From Apus apus (taxonomy: Eukaryota > Chordata > Aves > Apodiformes > Apodidae): a stretch of 64,000 nt of DNA. Numbering within the stretch: position 1 is the stretch's first letter; every line of letters starts with the position of its first letter. The notes under the pieces are model-generated. The model worked only from the letters and a program-made list of their open reading frames with translations. It made no database searches and was not told where the DNA came from. Of this stretch, positions 26,309-38,599 are shown piece after piece. Made by a program: the position numbers and the translations under genes. The stretch spans positions 113,771,008 to 113,835,007 of the forward strand of contig NC_067285.1 of NCBI RefSeq assembly GCF_020740795.1. The letters are read 5' to 3'.

Positions 26309-27089
26309 AAGCAAAGCTTTCCACAGCACCTCAGGCACCAGAGAAAGAAAGAGGGGACCGAAAAACCGGGGCAGAGCCTGAGCTCTGGTACCTCCCTGGG
26401 AGAGACCTGAGCCATTGCATGGATTTCCTCCCCATCTTCTACTGACGACACATGTCACTCCAGGAAGGCTATCCCTCCTCCTCGCCAGCCAACTGCCCTT
26501 TCTGGGAAGGGAAACACTGTGCCACCACCTGCTCCTGGAGCTTGGCTCTACTCACAGTCACGTTTTCCCCTGATCTCATGTATTGTGTCACTTCCAGTGC
26601 CAGAGCAAACCCAGCCACACTCTTCTTGCCATCCAAGAGGGTCCCTTTAGACTGGTTTGTTGTTTGTTCTTTTATAATACAAGTAGGTTTTTATTTAGCT
26701 CAGGCTTAAAAGAAAAAGCCTTCATCCAGAGGAAGAGGGGACATGAGGCAGCACCTCTCCAGCCACCCATGGGTAGTCAGCTGCTCTCTATCAACCACAC
26801 CATAATTGTTTATTTTCTTGTCTGAGGAAGGGAAATGTTGCCACTATTCTAGGATCACCTTTAAGGAAGGAGGGAGGTTCAGAGAGCTGCCTCTGCCCTG
26901 TGGCAGTACCAGGGAACCTTCCCATGGCACATCAGGATTGCAGCATTGAAAAGGTGGGACAGTTTTTTCCACCTCCAAGAAGAGCTGCTTGTCCTGGCAG
27001 CAGTTGTCCCAGGGTTGTGCACAGCAGCAGGGGAGTCTGAGGATGTAGACTCCAGCTCAGAGACTGGAGGCCAAGCCCTACACATCCTA
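26309..27089. other. Intergenic, single-copy
   Basis: I see nothing in it. Confidence 0.45.
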
Positions 27090-27175
27090 AACCTGGTCTA
27101 GTGGGAGTTAGGGTGGAAATAATTGATCCTTACGGTCCTTTCCGACCCAAACCAGTCTGTTACTCTATGATTCCA
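27090..27175 (+). mobile_element. CR1 tail fragment
   Basis: CCTGGTCTAGTGGGAG and TCCTTTCCGACCCAAACCAG, then TACTCTATGATTCC. Only the last 85 bp remain. Confidence 0.8.
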
Positions 27176-28429
27176 TGCCTGACATCCCCTTTAAATTGTG
27201 GCAGCAAGAGCATCCAAGGTCTGATGGGTCCCTCAAATGCAGCCAAGGACAGGTGAAGAAGAAAGCAGGGAACCCAAGGTCCATCCTTTGGTGATATCCC
27301 GCCAGCATCCAGCACATCCCCTAAGTAGCTTGTTGGGGTTGTGTTCAGTAGCCACAGATGGATTATTTGTAACCCGTTTATTATCTTGGTTCCAAATTAT
27401 CTCCTGAAGCACCGAGTTCCAGTTTCATCAAGCACTGCAGGGCTGAGGATTGTGTTTGGTTTGCCTGAAACCCACTTTCTGGCCATCTCACTGGGCTCCC
27501 CCCAGTTCCTGTGAGATGAGGACCAGTGGATAATCAGGTCTCACTCACCATTTCCACACTCTGATAATTTTCTGGGTCTCTCTCCATCCCCTCCTCCATT
27601 TCCAACCTGAACCTTACAGCTCATTCCCTGACACTCCCTGAATCACCAGCTGAGTTTAGTGCTGCTTGGCACCCCTTGGCCAACCACCTGGGTGCATTTC
27701 ACAGAGGAGCAGCCTGTCCCCAACGTGGGGAAGAGCTGCTAGACACACCAAGGGGTGGTTTGCCCGAGATGATGCAGTGAGACATTCCTGGGAACCAGGA
27801 ATAGCACCTTAGCAGGGCCCTGCTCCAGCCACTGTGCCCCAGCTCCAGGGTATCTTGGATCTCAGCAGGTCCTCTCCTCCTTCCTAGCTCCTTGGCATCC
27901 CACAGCTTTCTCCTGCAGTTGTGGTTGCAGCCTTCTCATTGGCCACCCTGTGCTGAAAAACAGCAGGTTTGTACCCGTAAATATTTTTATAGATGTTTGT
28001 TTCTGGGTTGTGTTTTTTTTTTCCAGTGGGCTCTGAACCCAACAGCCAGATAGCCCAGAGGAAACCTTCCCCTGCCCACCCAAACTGCCTTCTGCTGGGT
28101 GCTGGGGGTGACCTGCTCCCCAGAGCATCACCACTGGTCCAGGACGGGCTCCAAATCCAGGCTGGAAATTTGGAAATGGCTGAGCAAGGAAAGCAGCAGC
28201 CTCCAAGCTTGCTCCATGGGAGGCTTCACCTCAGTGAAGCCACCAGAGTGGCTGGGGAGGGGGGGGGGGTGGTCAGAAGGATGCTCAGGGCACCAGGGCA
28301 GGGTGGAAGCTCTGCCAGGATCCTTCCCGATCACTGCTCCTGTCAGGTTTGCTCTTAAAACATCCCCCCTTGGGTGAGCTGGTGGGATTTGCAGTCAGGA
28401 TCTGCCCTCTCCCAGCCCAAATCCGTGCC
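27176..28429. other. Intergenic, single-copy
   Basis: I see nothing in it. Confidence 0.45.
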
Positions 28430-29278
28430 TGTCACACGCTGGCCTGGCTGGGGAGCCGCGAGCTGGGGTGACTGGGGTGAGCTGGCCGTGCTGTTTGCCT
28501 TCTCTTCTTTTTTTGGGGCGGGGGGGCTCTTGCTGGGGGGCAGGAGGAGCCCGGCCACCCAGCTCCTGCCCATCGAAGCACATCCCGAAATGCCAGGAGG
28601 AAGTCTTGGCAAAAGCAGGCGGGGAAAGGCAAGAGGGGGGGAATGGCAGGGGGGGGTTGGGGGGGCTGGGAGCAGCAAAGCCCGGTGGCACCTTGCAGGC
28701 CTCCTGAAGGAAGGAGAGCAAGGAAAGGCAGTCGCGGAGGGTGTGGAGGGGGGAGAAATGGCATGAGAGGAAGAAGAAGGAGCCTGGGGAGATGTAAACC
28801 TGGAAGAGTGGCAGAGGAGCAGCCCACGGTGGGAGGGGAGCCAAGGCCCTGGGGCCGCAAGGGCCCGATCCGGAGGGGTGCCCAGCACCCACCCCACCCC
28901 CAAACCCCCCCTAAAACCCCCTTACCCCTCCGTGGGAACTTGCAGGGGAAAAGCTGGAATCCGGAGGGAAGGAAAAGCCGCCTGTGCTTGCACACGTGTG
29001 CGCTGGCACACGGGTGTGCTTGCACACGCGTGTGTGTGTACATGCGTGTGCATGGAGGGGGGGGGCGGGGGGGTTGTGATGGAGGGATGCGGGTGGGCTT
29101 GCAAAGGGGGGGGGGATGCTTTGGACACACGGGGCCCCCCCAGCTGCAACGATTCGTTAAAAATATCGCGATTATTAGTTTAGAAAGATGGAAGGGGGGG
29201 GGGGGGGAGGGGGGATAAGGGAAAAAACAACAGAGAGAGAAAAAAAGGGGGAGGGGAAGGGAGGGGGAGGGGGGGCAG
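28430..29278. other. GC-rich region upstream of EGR4
   Basis: CpG- and G-rich sequence with several runs of eight or more G on the + strand (about 28510-28670, 29055-29115, 29195-29275). No spliced gene is visible; the long open frames here are low-complexity shadows. Confidence 0.5.
28983..29055. repeat. Alternating purine-pyrimidine GTGC/CACA tract
   Basis: About 73 bp of nearly perfect alternation containing CACACGTGTG and CACACGCGTGTGTGTGT, about 360 bp upstream of the EGR4 TATA box. Such tracts can adopt Z-DNA. An E-box (CACGTG) lies inside. Confidence 0.7.
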
Positions 29279-29450
29279 CACGTCACGGGAGAGATTTCCT
29301 TATTGGGGCTCCCTGCCCTACATCCTGAGTCCATGTATGGGCATTTACGTCACGGCAGCCTCACTGGGGACTCCAGAAATGGCTGCGGCGGAAGGGTCGG
29401 AGCAGCCCCGCTCCAGCTATAAAGGGGGCGGCGGGGAGGGAGAGCCGGGT
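29279..29450 (+). promoter_or_regulatory. EGR4: EGR4 core promoter: CRE, CArG-like boxes, TATA
   Basis: TATAAA at 29418-29423 sits in a GC-rich context and predicts a start near 29450. A full CRE-like TTACGTCA lies at 29345-29352 and a half site ACGTCA at 29280-29285. Three decamers each differ from the CArG consensus CC(A/T)6GG at one position: CCTTATTGGG (29298), CCATGTATGG (29331) and CCAGAAATGG (29373). CRE plus serum-response elements plus TATA is the known layout of EGR-family immediate-early promoters. The sites are seen in the sequence; SRF and CREB binding is inferred. Confidence 0.75.
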
Positions 29451-29978
29451 GTCCGCACGGGCTGCCGCTGCTGCCGGCCCTGCCCTGCCCTGCCCGCACC
29501 CCCTGCCCGCCCCCCGGGGCACGGCACCCCCCGGCAGCCCACCCCCCCACCCCCCCCCACGGCATCCCCCGGCACCCCCCCGGATTGCCCACGGCGCTGC
29601 GGGGCAACCCCCGGCTTGTCCCCCAACACCCCGGAGCATCGTTTGGATTGCCCCCAGCACCCCGGAGCACCCCCCCGGATTGCCCCCAGCACCCCCCGGA
29701 TTGCCCCCAGCACCCCCCGGATTGCCCCCAGCACCCCCAGGATTGCCCCCAGCACCCCGGAGCATCACTTGGATTGCCCCCAACACACCGACGCAACCCC
29801 CGGCTTGCCCCCAACACCCTCGGAGCATCCTCCGAATTGTCCCCGACACCCCGGAGCATCCTCCAGACGGTCCCTGGACACCCCTCAGTACCTCCCGGGT
29901 TGCTCCGAGCATTCCCGGGCTCGCCCTGAGCATCCCCCGGCTCTTCCCTAACCCGCTCCAACCTTATCTCCGGGAGAG
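29450..29978 (+). promoter_or_regulatory. EGR4: EGR4 5' UTR, C-rich and free of ATG
   Basis: About 530 nt between the predicted start and the ATG contain no ATG at all on the + strand. The leader is very C-rich. Its middle (29580-29950) is built from degenerate repeats around the words GGATTGCCCCCAGCACCCC and GGAGCATC. No splice signal is needed to reach the start codon. Confidence 0.6.
29645..29790 (+). repeat. About 21-bp tandem repeat in EGR4 leader
   Basis: About six copies of a unit containing GGATTGCCCCCAGCACCCC, with small length changes between copies. Flanking diverged copies extend toward 29590 and 29930. Confidence 0.75.
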
Positions 29979-31786
<1,808 letters not shown>

Positions 31787-32490
31787 AAACCCACCTCCCC
31801 TCCCCAGACTGAGAGGCCTGGGAGACGGTGTTTCCTCTGGTTCCTCCCAGCATCTCGTGGGAGATGCCAGGGTGGGAATGAGCCTCCTGGGGTGGTCCCT
31901 GGGGAAGGTGGCGGCAGATCGGGCCGCGCCAGGGAGGAGGGGGACAGGCAGGAGGTGGAGGTGACGCTGTGGAGCTGGAACACCGGCTGTGGCTGAGGGA
32001 TGTGGGGAATGTGGCAGCTCCAGCCACCGGGAGCCATCTCCAAACTGCAGGGAACGAGCCATTTTTATAGCTCCTATTCCAAGGAAGAGGTGCATGTGTG
32101 TGTGTGTGTGTGTGCGTGTGCGTGTGTGTGTGCAAATTAAAAACCCATGTACAGAAAGAAATCCCCACTGAGATGGCTCTTTTATGTACCCCAACCCACG
32201 GAGCTCCTGCCTTGGGAACGAGCAGACTGTGATTCCCTGCCAGCACTTTATTCCCAGCTCCCGAGCGGTTGTTTTTCCGACCAGCGCAGTCGGGGGCTGC
32301 GGATGCACTGGTCCTTTCTCCTGAAGGAGTGAGATGCCACCAGGATCCAGCAACCAGTGCCTAACGGTCCCTTGGGAAAGGTGATGGTGTTGTTCTTATT
32401 CTTTTCCTGTTTGTAAACACAAGCAGAAAAATCCATCAGGAATATTTGGCAAATTGTGTCTATTTTTCTAATTAAAGATTTGAGCTAATC
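31787..32490 (+). promoter_or_regulatory. EGR4: EGR4 3' UTR with ATTAAA signals
   Basis: Two ATTAAA hexamers lie downstream of the stop, at 32136-32141 and 32471-32476. The second is followed by TTTGAGCTAATC and then by a CT-rich tract. A TG microsatellite (32091-32132) directly precedes the first. Which signal is used cannot be told from the sequence. Confidence 0.5.
32091..32132 (+). repeat. (TG)n microsatellite in EGR4 3' UTR
   Basis: About 20 TG dinucleotides interrupted by two CG steps, immediately 5' of AAATTAAAA. Confidence 0.9.
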
Positions 32491-32497
32491 TAAGACC

Positions 32498-32659
32498 TCT
32501 CTGCCTTTCAATCCCCCTCTTTGCCTTTCAGTCCTCTTCTCTGCCTTTCAATCCCCTTCTCTGCCTTTCAGTCCCCTTCTCTGCCTTTCAATCCCCCTCT
32601 CCTCTGCTTTTCCATCCCCCTCTTTGCCTTTCAATCCCCCTCTTAGCCTTTCAATCCCC
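32498..32659 (+). repeat. About 21-bp pyrimidine-rich minisatellite
   Basis: About seven to eight units built on CTGCCTTTCAATCCCCTTCT, starting just past the distal EGR4 ATTAAA signal. The copies differ by one to three bases and by small length changes. Confidence 0.85.
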
Positions 32660-34520
32660 TGCAGCCGGGACACCGGGGGGATTTCTGGTGTGTTTTTGAC
32701 CTCTGGCTGCCACAGATTGAGGGGAAAACTCCTTAAATCACGAGCAGGGAGAGGAAAATCAATCAGAGCAGCAGGGGAGGTGGCAACTGTCTCCCCAAGC
32801 ATCCCCAGTTCCCTGGGGTGGGGCTTATTCTGGAAGAAGGGTCTTGTCCCAGGACAGGGCAGGGAAGGGATCCCAGCTCCCTGCCAGTGGGTCCCCCTCC
32901 AAAAAGAGGGATGTGGCTCCACGTTTATTCTGATCCTACTTGGATCCAGATCCATGGGGTCCATTGAGGGGACCCCACAATCCAGCCTAGACTCCGGGCT
33001 CCTGGTCCCCCATGGGATGTGGATACCCCCACCCGGGGCTTCACCCACAAGAAATGGGAGGAAACACAGCCCCACTCCCCATCTTCAACCTGGCACATTC
33101 CCAGGGCTGGAAAAGGTCCAGGCACCATCAGGCAGAGGCAGACAGGCAGGACGTGGCCCCCTGCAAAGCCAGGATGGGGAGGGAAGAGGCATTTGCTCTC
33201 TCCCTTTTGGAATTTTAAACAGCCAAGAGATGCTGTTTCCCTTCTTCTGGGACCAACCATCAGCCCAGAAGGTGCCACCAATAGCAGAACCTCCCTCCTC
33301 CACTGGTTAAAAATTAGTTAAAACACGTGACTCCGAAATCTCATTGTTCCGATGGGAGATGCTGACTCAGATTGGGTCTTTGGTTTCAATTCATCGGGAG
33401 GAAAAGCTGCCTGTGGGAACAGAGGTGATGGTGGTGGATGCTCAGGGGTTTTGGGGATGCTCAGCCTTTTCTTGCCGAGGGGGAAATTGAGGCAGGGAGA
33501 GGGTGCTGATCATGGCTGCAGACCTGCTCCCTCCAGCAGGTTTTGTCCCCTCCACCAGCCCCACAGGGTGGGTTTTGCCCCCCAGTTGTGTTATGGAGGA
33601 GGGAAGTGTCCTTCTCCGTGTCCCCTCCTGTCCCTGCAGCCCTTTGCTGACAGGTGGGCTGGAGCATCCCAGGGTTAAATCCTAGTTATACCATTGTCCC
33701 GGCAAAATCCACTTGTTGTGGGGTGGGAGGACCCTGTGGTGATGAGGTGAGAAGCTGGGCAGGGGGTGTGGGATTCCAGAAGACTGGGATCAGGGAAGAG
33801 GCCAGAAGGAAACCTGGTTGAGGGGGAAATCCAAAATGTCCCCTCCAGATCTGTCCCTAAGAGCTCATGGCACCTAAGGATGCTCATGCCTCTCGGGTGG
33901 GCACCCACCAGCCCCAAGCACTTCTGGCCCCAGCACCTGCACCATCCCATGAGCCTGGTCCCAAGTGAGGACCACTCCACGGGATGCAGAGGACCCCCCA
34001 GAAACCCATTTTTTTCTGAGGGGACACCCCAGATAACATTCATCAGGACCTCAGCACCCAGGTTTCCTTCAGGAAGGGGAGTCTTTCAGGCATCTCTCCA
34101 TGGGATGTCAGCTCCTGCCGGGCAGTGAGCAGCCCTGCTCCCCCCGTGCTGCTGCCCATGGGTGATGCACCAGGGCTTATTTATACACCCACCCCCCCCC
34201 CCCAGAGTGCTTCAAGAATTGATGCTGAGCCTGAAAGTTCTTCAAAGAAAGCCAGGCTGGAGCCTTCACCCTCTGCTCACATCCCTGGATGCCGAGGGAG
34301 GGTGGGAAGGATTGGAACACCCACCCTGGCAGCTTGAGTGCACCTGGGGTGGGGTGGGATGGGACTGGGAGCTTGTAGGAATGGTTACATCCCAAATCCT
34401 GGGGCCACTCAGGGATGGGAACAACCACTTGACCCCAGGCCAGCAGTGTCCTGGTCCCAGTGCTGCTGTCTTCCCATGTGTCCACATCAGAGACAAGACA
34501 ATATGTTGGAGCTGGATGCC
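32660..34520. other. Intergenic spacer between EGR4 and FBXO41
   Basis: Single-copy GC-rich sequence. I see no exon or mobile element in it. Open frames on both strands are short and low in complexity. Confidence 0.5.
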
Positions 34521-34524
34521 CTCG

Positions 34525-35040
34525 GTGCTGGAGACTGGATCAGGACCAAGCCAGGGTCCTTGGAGACTAGCTGGGGACCAAGCTGGGGACCAAGCCAGGG
34601 TTCTTGGGGACTGGATCAGGGCCAACCAAGGGACCAAGCTGGGGTGCTGAGAGACCAGCTGAGGACCAAGCATGGTGCTGAGGGACTGGATCAGGACCAA
34701 GCTGGAGACCACACTGGGTTGCTCAGGGACTGGATCAGGATCAAGCTTGGGTGCTCAAAGACCAGCTGAGGACCAAGCCAGGGTATTCAAGGACTGGATC
34801 AGGACCAAGCTGGAGACCAAGTTGGGATGTCATGCTACTGGAACAGCACCGAGCCAAGGATCAAGCCAGTATCCTTGGGGACCAGCTGGGGACCAAGCCA
34901 AGTCAGGATGCCCAGCCACTGGATCAGGACCAAACCAGGGATTAAGCCAGGGTGATGGAGGACCAGCTCAGGACCAAGCTGGGGAGCAAACCAAGCTGCT
35001 CAGGGATTGGATCAGGACCAAGCCAGGGTGGTTACACTGT
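34525..35040 (+). repeat. Degenerate minisatellite of GGATCAGGACCAAGC words
   Basis: About 500 bp of alternating words such as GACTGGATCAGGACCAAGC and AGCTGGGGACCAAGC in a loose higher-order pattern. It ends at the edge of the CpG island. Confidence 0.8.
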
Positions 35041-35079
35041 GGGTCCAGCCCAGGATGGGGAAGGAGCAATGCAGGTGCC

Positions 35080-36560
35080 CACGCTCGGCCACGCACCCAC
35101 CCCCCCTGCCCCCTTCTTCTCCCCGGGGGGGGATGCTGGGGGGTGATCCCAGCAGGGACCCGGCCAGGAGCAGCGGCCTGGCTGAGGGGGGACAAGGGCG
35201 GGATCGAGGGGTGCGAGGGAGACGCAGGATGAGGCCGGCGGGTTGCCGCATGGCAGCAAGGCCCGGCGGAGAGCCCGCGGTGTTCGTGGGGAGACAGGCA
35301 GAGGGAGCTGTGAGGGAGGAACGCGGCGGCGAGAAACACTCCGGGCTCGGGCTGCAAAGGAGGAGGAGGAGGCGGCTGCCAGCGCTCGCCCTCCCTCCTT
35401 CCTTCCCTCCTTCCCTCCATCCCTCCATCTCTCCCTCCTTCTCCCCTGCCCATGCACAGCCCCCTCTGAGCCCCGTCGTCCCCAGGGTGCCCAGCAGCCC
35501 CCCACCCCACCCCACCGGGGCCTTCAGCCTCCCGCTCCCCTCCTCCTCCTCCTCCTCCTCTTCCTCCACCTCCTCCTCCCGCAGCCACCACCCTCCCTCC
35601 TTCCCCAGGGCCTGGCATGGAGGTGCTGCCCGCAGGCAGCCGGATGCTTCCCGCTGCTCCTGCCTCTTCCCGAGGCTGCATCCCTCCTCGCCAGCATCCT
35701 TCTGCCCGGACAAAGCCCTGAAGCCTCTCAGCAGCCGCCGCCTTTGTGCACCGACCCGCTCACATCACCCCCTCGTAGCATCCTCCCTCTCCCAGCTCCC
35801 CCCCCCCCAGTTGGCTTTGGTGGGGACGGTGGTGGCCGCCGGGGACACGGGAGCGATGCTGCCCTCGCCGGAGGAGCCAAGCTCGGGAGGTCGGCGGCGA
35901 CAAGCAGGTATGGAGCGATGCGGGATGCTGCCCTGGGAGGTGGTGGCTGGTCCCCAAGCTGCTCCTCGCCTCAGGGTGTCCCCCACCCCGGGAGCACGAA
36001 GCGGGGACAAAGCCGGGAGGTGAGGAGGGACCCGCTGCTCCCCGCTCCAGGTGTTTGGGGAAGGGGGAGGAGGGGGGGAAAGCAGGATGCACCCCGGGTT
36101 TTCGTGCCCGTCTCCCCCTGCACCTCACCCCCAGCCACCTTCACCCCCCCCAGCCCTGCTCCTTCCCACCCCGAAAGACGGGGACGGTCGCGGGGGGAAG
36201 GATGGGGACCACACGGCACCGGCAGCATCCTCCATCCCTCTTCCCCATCTTCCCCCTTCCCTTCTTCAACCAGGCAGTGGAGCTGCCTGCGGCTCATTTT
36301 AATTCCTTTTTATTATTATTTGTATTTATTTTTATTATTATTATTATTATTGGGGGGCGCGGGGGGATGTGGAGGGGCCGGGAAAACGTTAAACAATGCC
36401 AAGAAAGGCTGGATGATGCGATGGTCGCGATGCCGGAGCAGCTCGGGGCTGGGTTTCTGGCGCTGCTGCAGTCTCTCCTGCTGGCCGGGAGCGTTTCCCG
36501 GCTCCGGATGCCTGTGGGATCCATCAGCGTGGCCACCGTAGTAATGACTCCTCATCTCCT
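35080..36560 (+). promoter_or_regulatory. FBXO41: CpG island, probable FBXO41 promoter and 5' exon
   Basis: Dense CpG sequence on the gene's upstream side, with CT-rich stretches (35380-35440, 35535-35590). Donor-like sites AAGCAG|GTATGG at 35908 and GGGAG|GTGAGG at 36020 could pair with the acceptor at 38599. No TATA box is obvious. The role is inferred from position and composition only. Confidence 0.4.
36296..36352. repeat. (TTA)n-type AT-rich microsatellite
   Basis: Run of TTATTATTATT within otherwise GC-rich DNA. Confidence 0.8.
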
Positions 36561-37880
36561 TAAAATCCTGGCGGATGGCTGGCGGGGTGGGAGGGAGGAG
36601 ATGTTTTGTGGTTCAGGGCAGGACCTGCCCAGGAAAAGAGGGACTGGGAGATGGGAACCTTCAGACCCGCCTGGGTCGGATCCTGCCTTGGTTTCTGGCT
36701 GGGAAACAGGGAGCCAGGGTGGGTGGGACAGCCTGGGGAAGGTGGGCAGGGATCCAGGCCTGAGCTGTGGGGTGGCAGGAGGCTGGGGCTCCGTATGTCT
36801 GGAAAAAAAAGCGCTTTCTCATCCCGTGGCACCCGCTGGAGTTGCCAGCAGGTGCTTTGTGCTCGCCAGGGATCACCCAGGCAGGGTGGACCTGCCTTGG
36901 TGACCACCCCAAAAACCACAGCCAGGCACCTCCAGAAATTCTCCACAACAGCTTGTTTTGTTGGGGCTTTTTTTTGTTGTTGTTGCTTTTGTTTTTAATG
37001 ATTATTCTTAACATTTTTCCGCCTGGATTTCTTGCCTTTTCCTGATTTTGCCCCCTCAAAAAATGGTTTCCCCAACCTGGTGGCCGTGGTTCTGCCCACC
37101 AAGGTGGAGGGGGGTAGGGGGATGCTGGGCCACCAGGGATGCTGCCCTGAGGGTGAGCACAGATGGAGGGTTCAGGGACAGGTTGGTGCTCACCAGGGAT
37201 GGTGGTTGTGGGGTGCAGGGCGGGGCTCAGAAGGGTTTGGGGGTGGTCAGAAGAGCCCTTTGTGGAATATATGAGCAAGGGATCTTCCCACCCATGGGTG
37301 GCCTTGGTGCTTTGGGCTGAAAGAACCACAAAAAAACACCCCCAATGGGTGCTTCTGCCTCCCAAAGCTGGAGGAGAAAGCAGTGACCTCCTAGGTTGGA
37401 TCTTTGGTGGCTTACCCCACTTACCCCCACCCACAAGGGTGGGGTTTTCCCAGCCCCCGACGTCTTGGAGGTTTGTGCAGGTCCCCACAGGGACCCTCAC
37501 TTGGTCAGGCATGGGAAACCACCGGGTCCTTTGTGTCACCAGGACAGCACAGCATGGGGGTCCCACAGCCCCCAATGGGACCGACAATGAGACTTGGTGG
37601 TTGTGGTGAGGGTCTGGAGAAGTATCTGATTCTACTGCGAGGCTGCATGGGCTCATCTAGCAGCACTTGGGTCACTCTTTGCTTGGAGGAGGTGGCTCCC
37701 AATATCCTGGCTGCAGCATCAGACACAGGCATGCTCCCAGGGCCTGGAGATCCCTGCCACTGCAGGGGCTCTTTGCATGGTGGTTGGGCAAGGAAGCACA
37801 TGGGTCACCCCTCTGTGACAAGAAGGAGAGAGATTTCCAATGGGTTGTTCACCTTCCTGGCAGCTGTACTCCTCCCAAAT
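36560..37880. other. Spacer or probable FBXO41 5' intron
   Basis: Single-copy GC-rich sequence. I see no exon or mobile element in it. Confidence 0.4.
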
Positions 37881-38480
37881 GGCTGTGAACCTTCCCAGTG
37901 TTTGTGCACCTTGCCAAGGAGTGGGGGGACCTTCTTAACAGTTCTGGATCATATCAGGGGTTGCACACTTTTCCAAGAATTATGCTCCTTTCCAAAGGCT
38001 GTGGATCTTCCCAAGGGTTGTGGGTTTTCCCAAGGTTTATGGGTTTTCTCAAGGGCAGTGGGACTTCCCAAGGGTTGTAGACCTACTCAAGGGTTGTAGG
38101 TCTTCCCAAAGGTTGTGGATCTTCCTAAGGGCTGTGGGTCTTCCTAAGGGTTGTGGGTCTTCCCAAAGGTTGTGGAATTTCCTAAGGGTTGTGGGTCTTC
38201 CTAAGGGTTGTGGATCTTCCTGAGGGTTATGGGTCTTCCCAAAGGTTGTGGATCTTTCTAAGAGTTGTGGGTCTTCCCAAAGGTTGTGGATCTTCCTAAG
38301 AGTTGTGGGTCTTCCTAAGGGTTGTGGGTCTTCCTAAGTGTTGTGGGTCTTCCCAAAGGTTGTGGATCTTCCTAAGGGTTGTGGGTCTTCCCCAGGATTA
38401 TGCACATTCCCGAGGGCTGTTGATCTTCCCAAGGGATCTAAACCTCCCTGAGCATCGTGCACCCTCCCAAGGGTTGTGCA
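37880..38480 (+). repeat. 19-bp minisatellite upstream of FBXO41 start exon
   Basis: About 30 units of 19 bp, of the type GGTTGTGGGTCTTCCTAAG. The units are nearly identical at 38090-38390 and more diverged at the edges. The array ends about 120 bp before the predicted acceptor of the start-codon exon. Confidence 0.9.
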
Positions 38481-38599
38481 TGAGTGGGAGGAACACGGAA
38501 GGGGAGGACAGAGGCAGAGAGGGGACCAAGGAGAAGGGCCAAGGAGGGACCTGTGGGGACCTGCCGTCCCCGCATCACTAACCCCCCTGTCTCTCCTAG

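Noticed and set aside
17091-28429. Search for ALMS1, which neighbours EGR4 in mammals
   Set aside because: No ALMS1-like sequence was recognised. It may lie further left or be too diverged to see by eye.
28432-29334. 300-codon - strand frame upstream of EGR4
   Set aside because: Pro/Ser/His low-complexity translation of G-rich promoter DNA without domains.
29337-29951. 204-codon + strand frame across the EGR4 promoter and leader
   Set aside because: Its ATG lies upstream of the TATA box, and the protein only mirrors the C-rich tandem repeat.
34338-35232. Repetitive frames with DWIRTKP motifs
   Set aside because: Translation of the minisatellite at 34.5-35.0 kb. Different frames give equally regular peptides.
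35243-36541. 432-codon + strand frame in the CpG island
   Set aside because: Low-complexity Ser/Pro/Leu sequence in CpG-rich DNA; no domain, and other frames are equally open.
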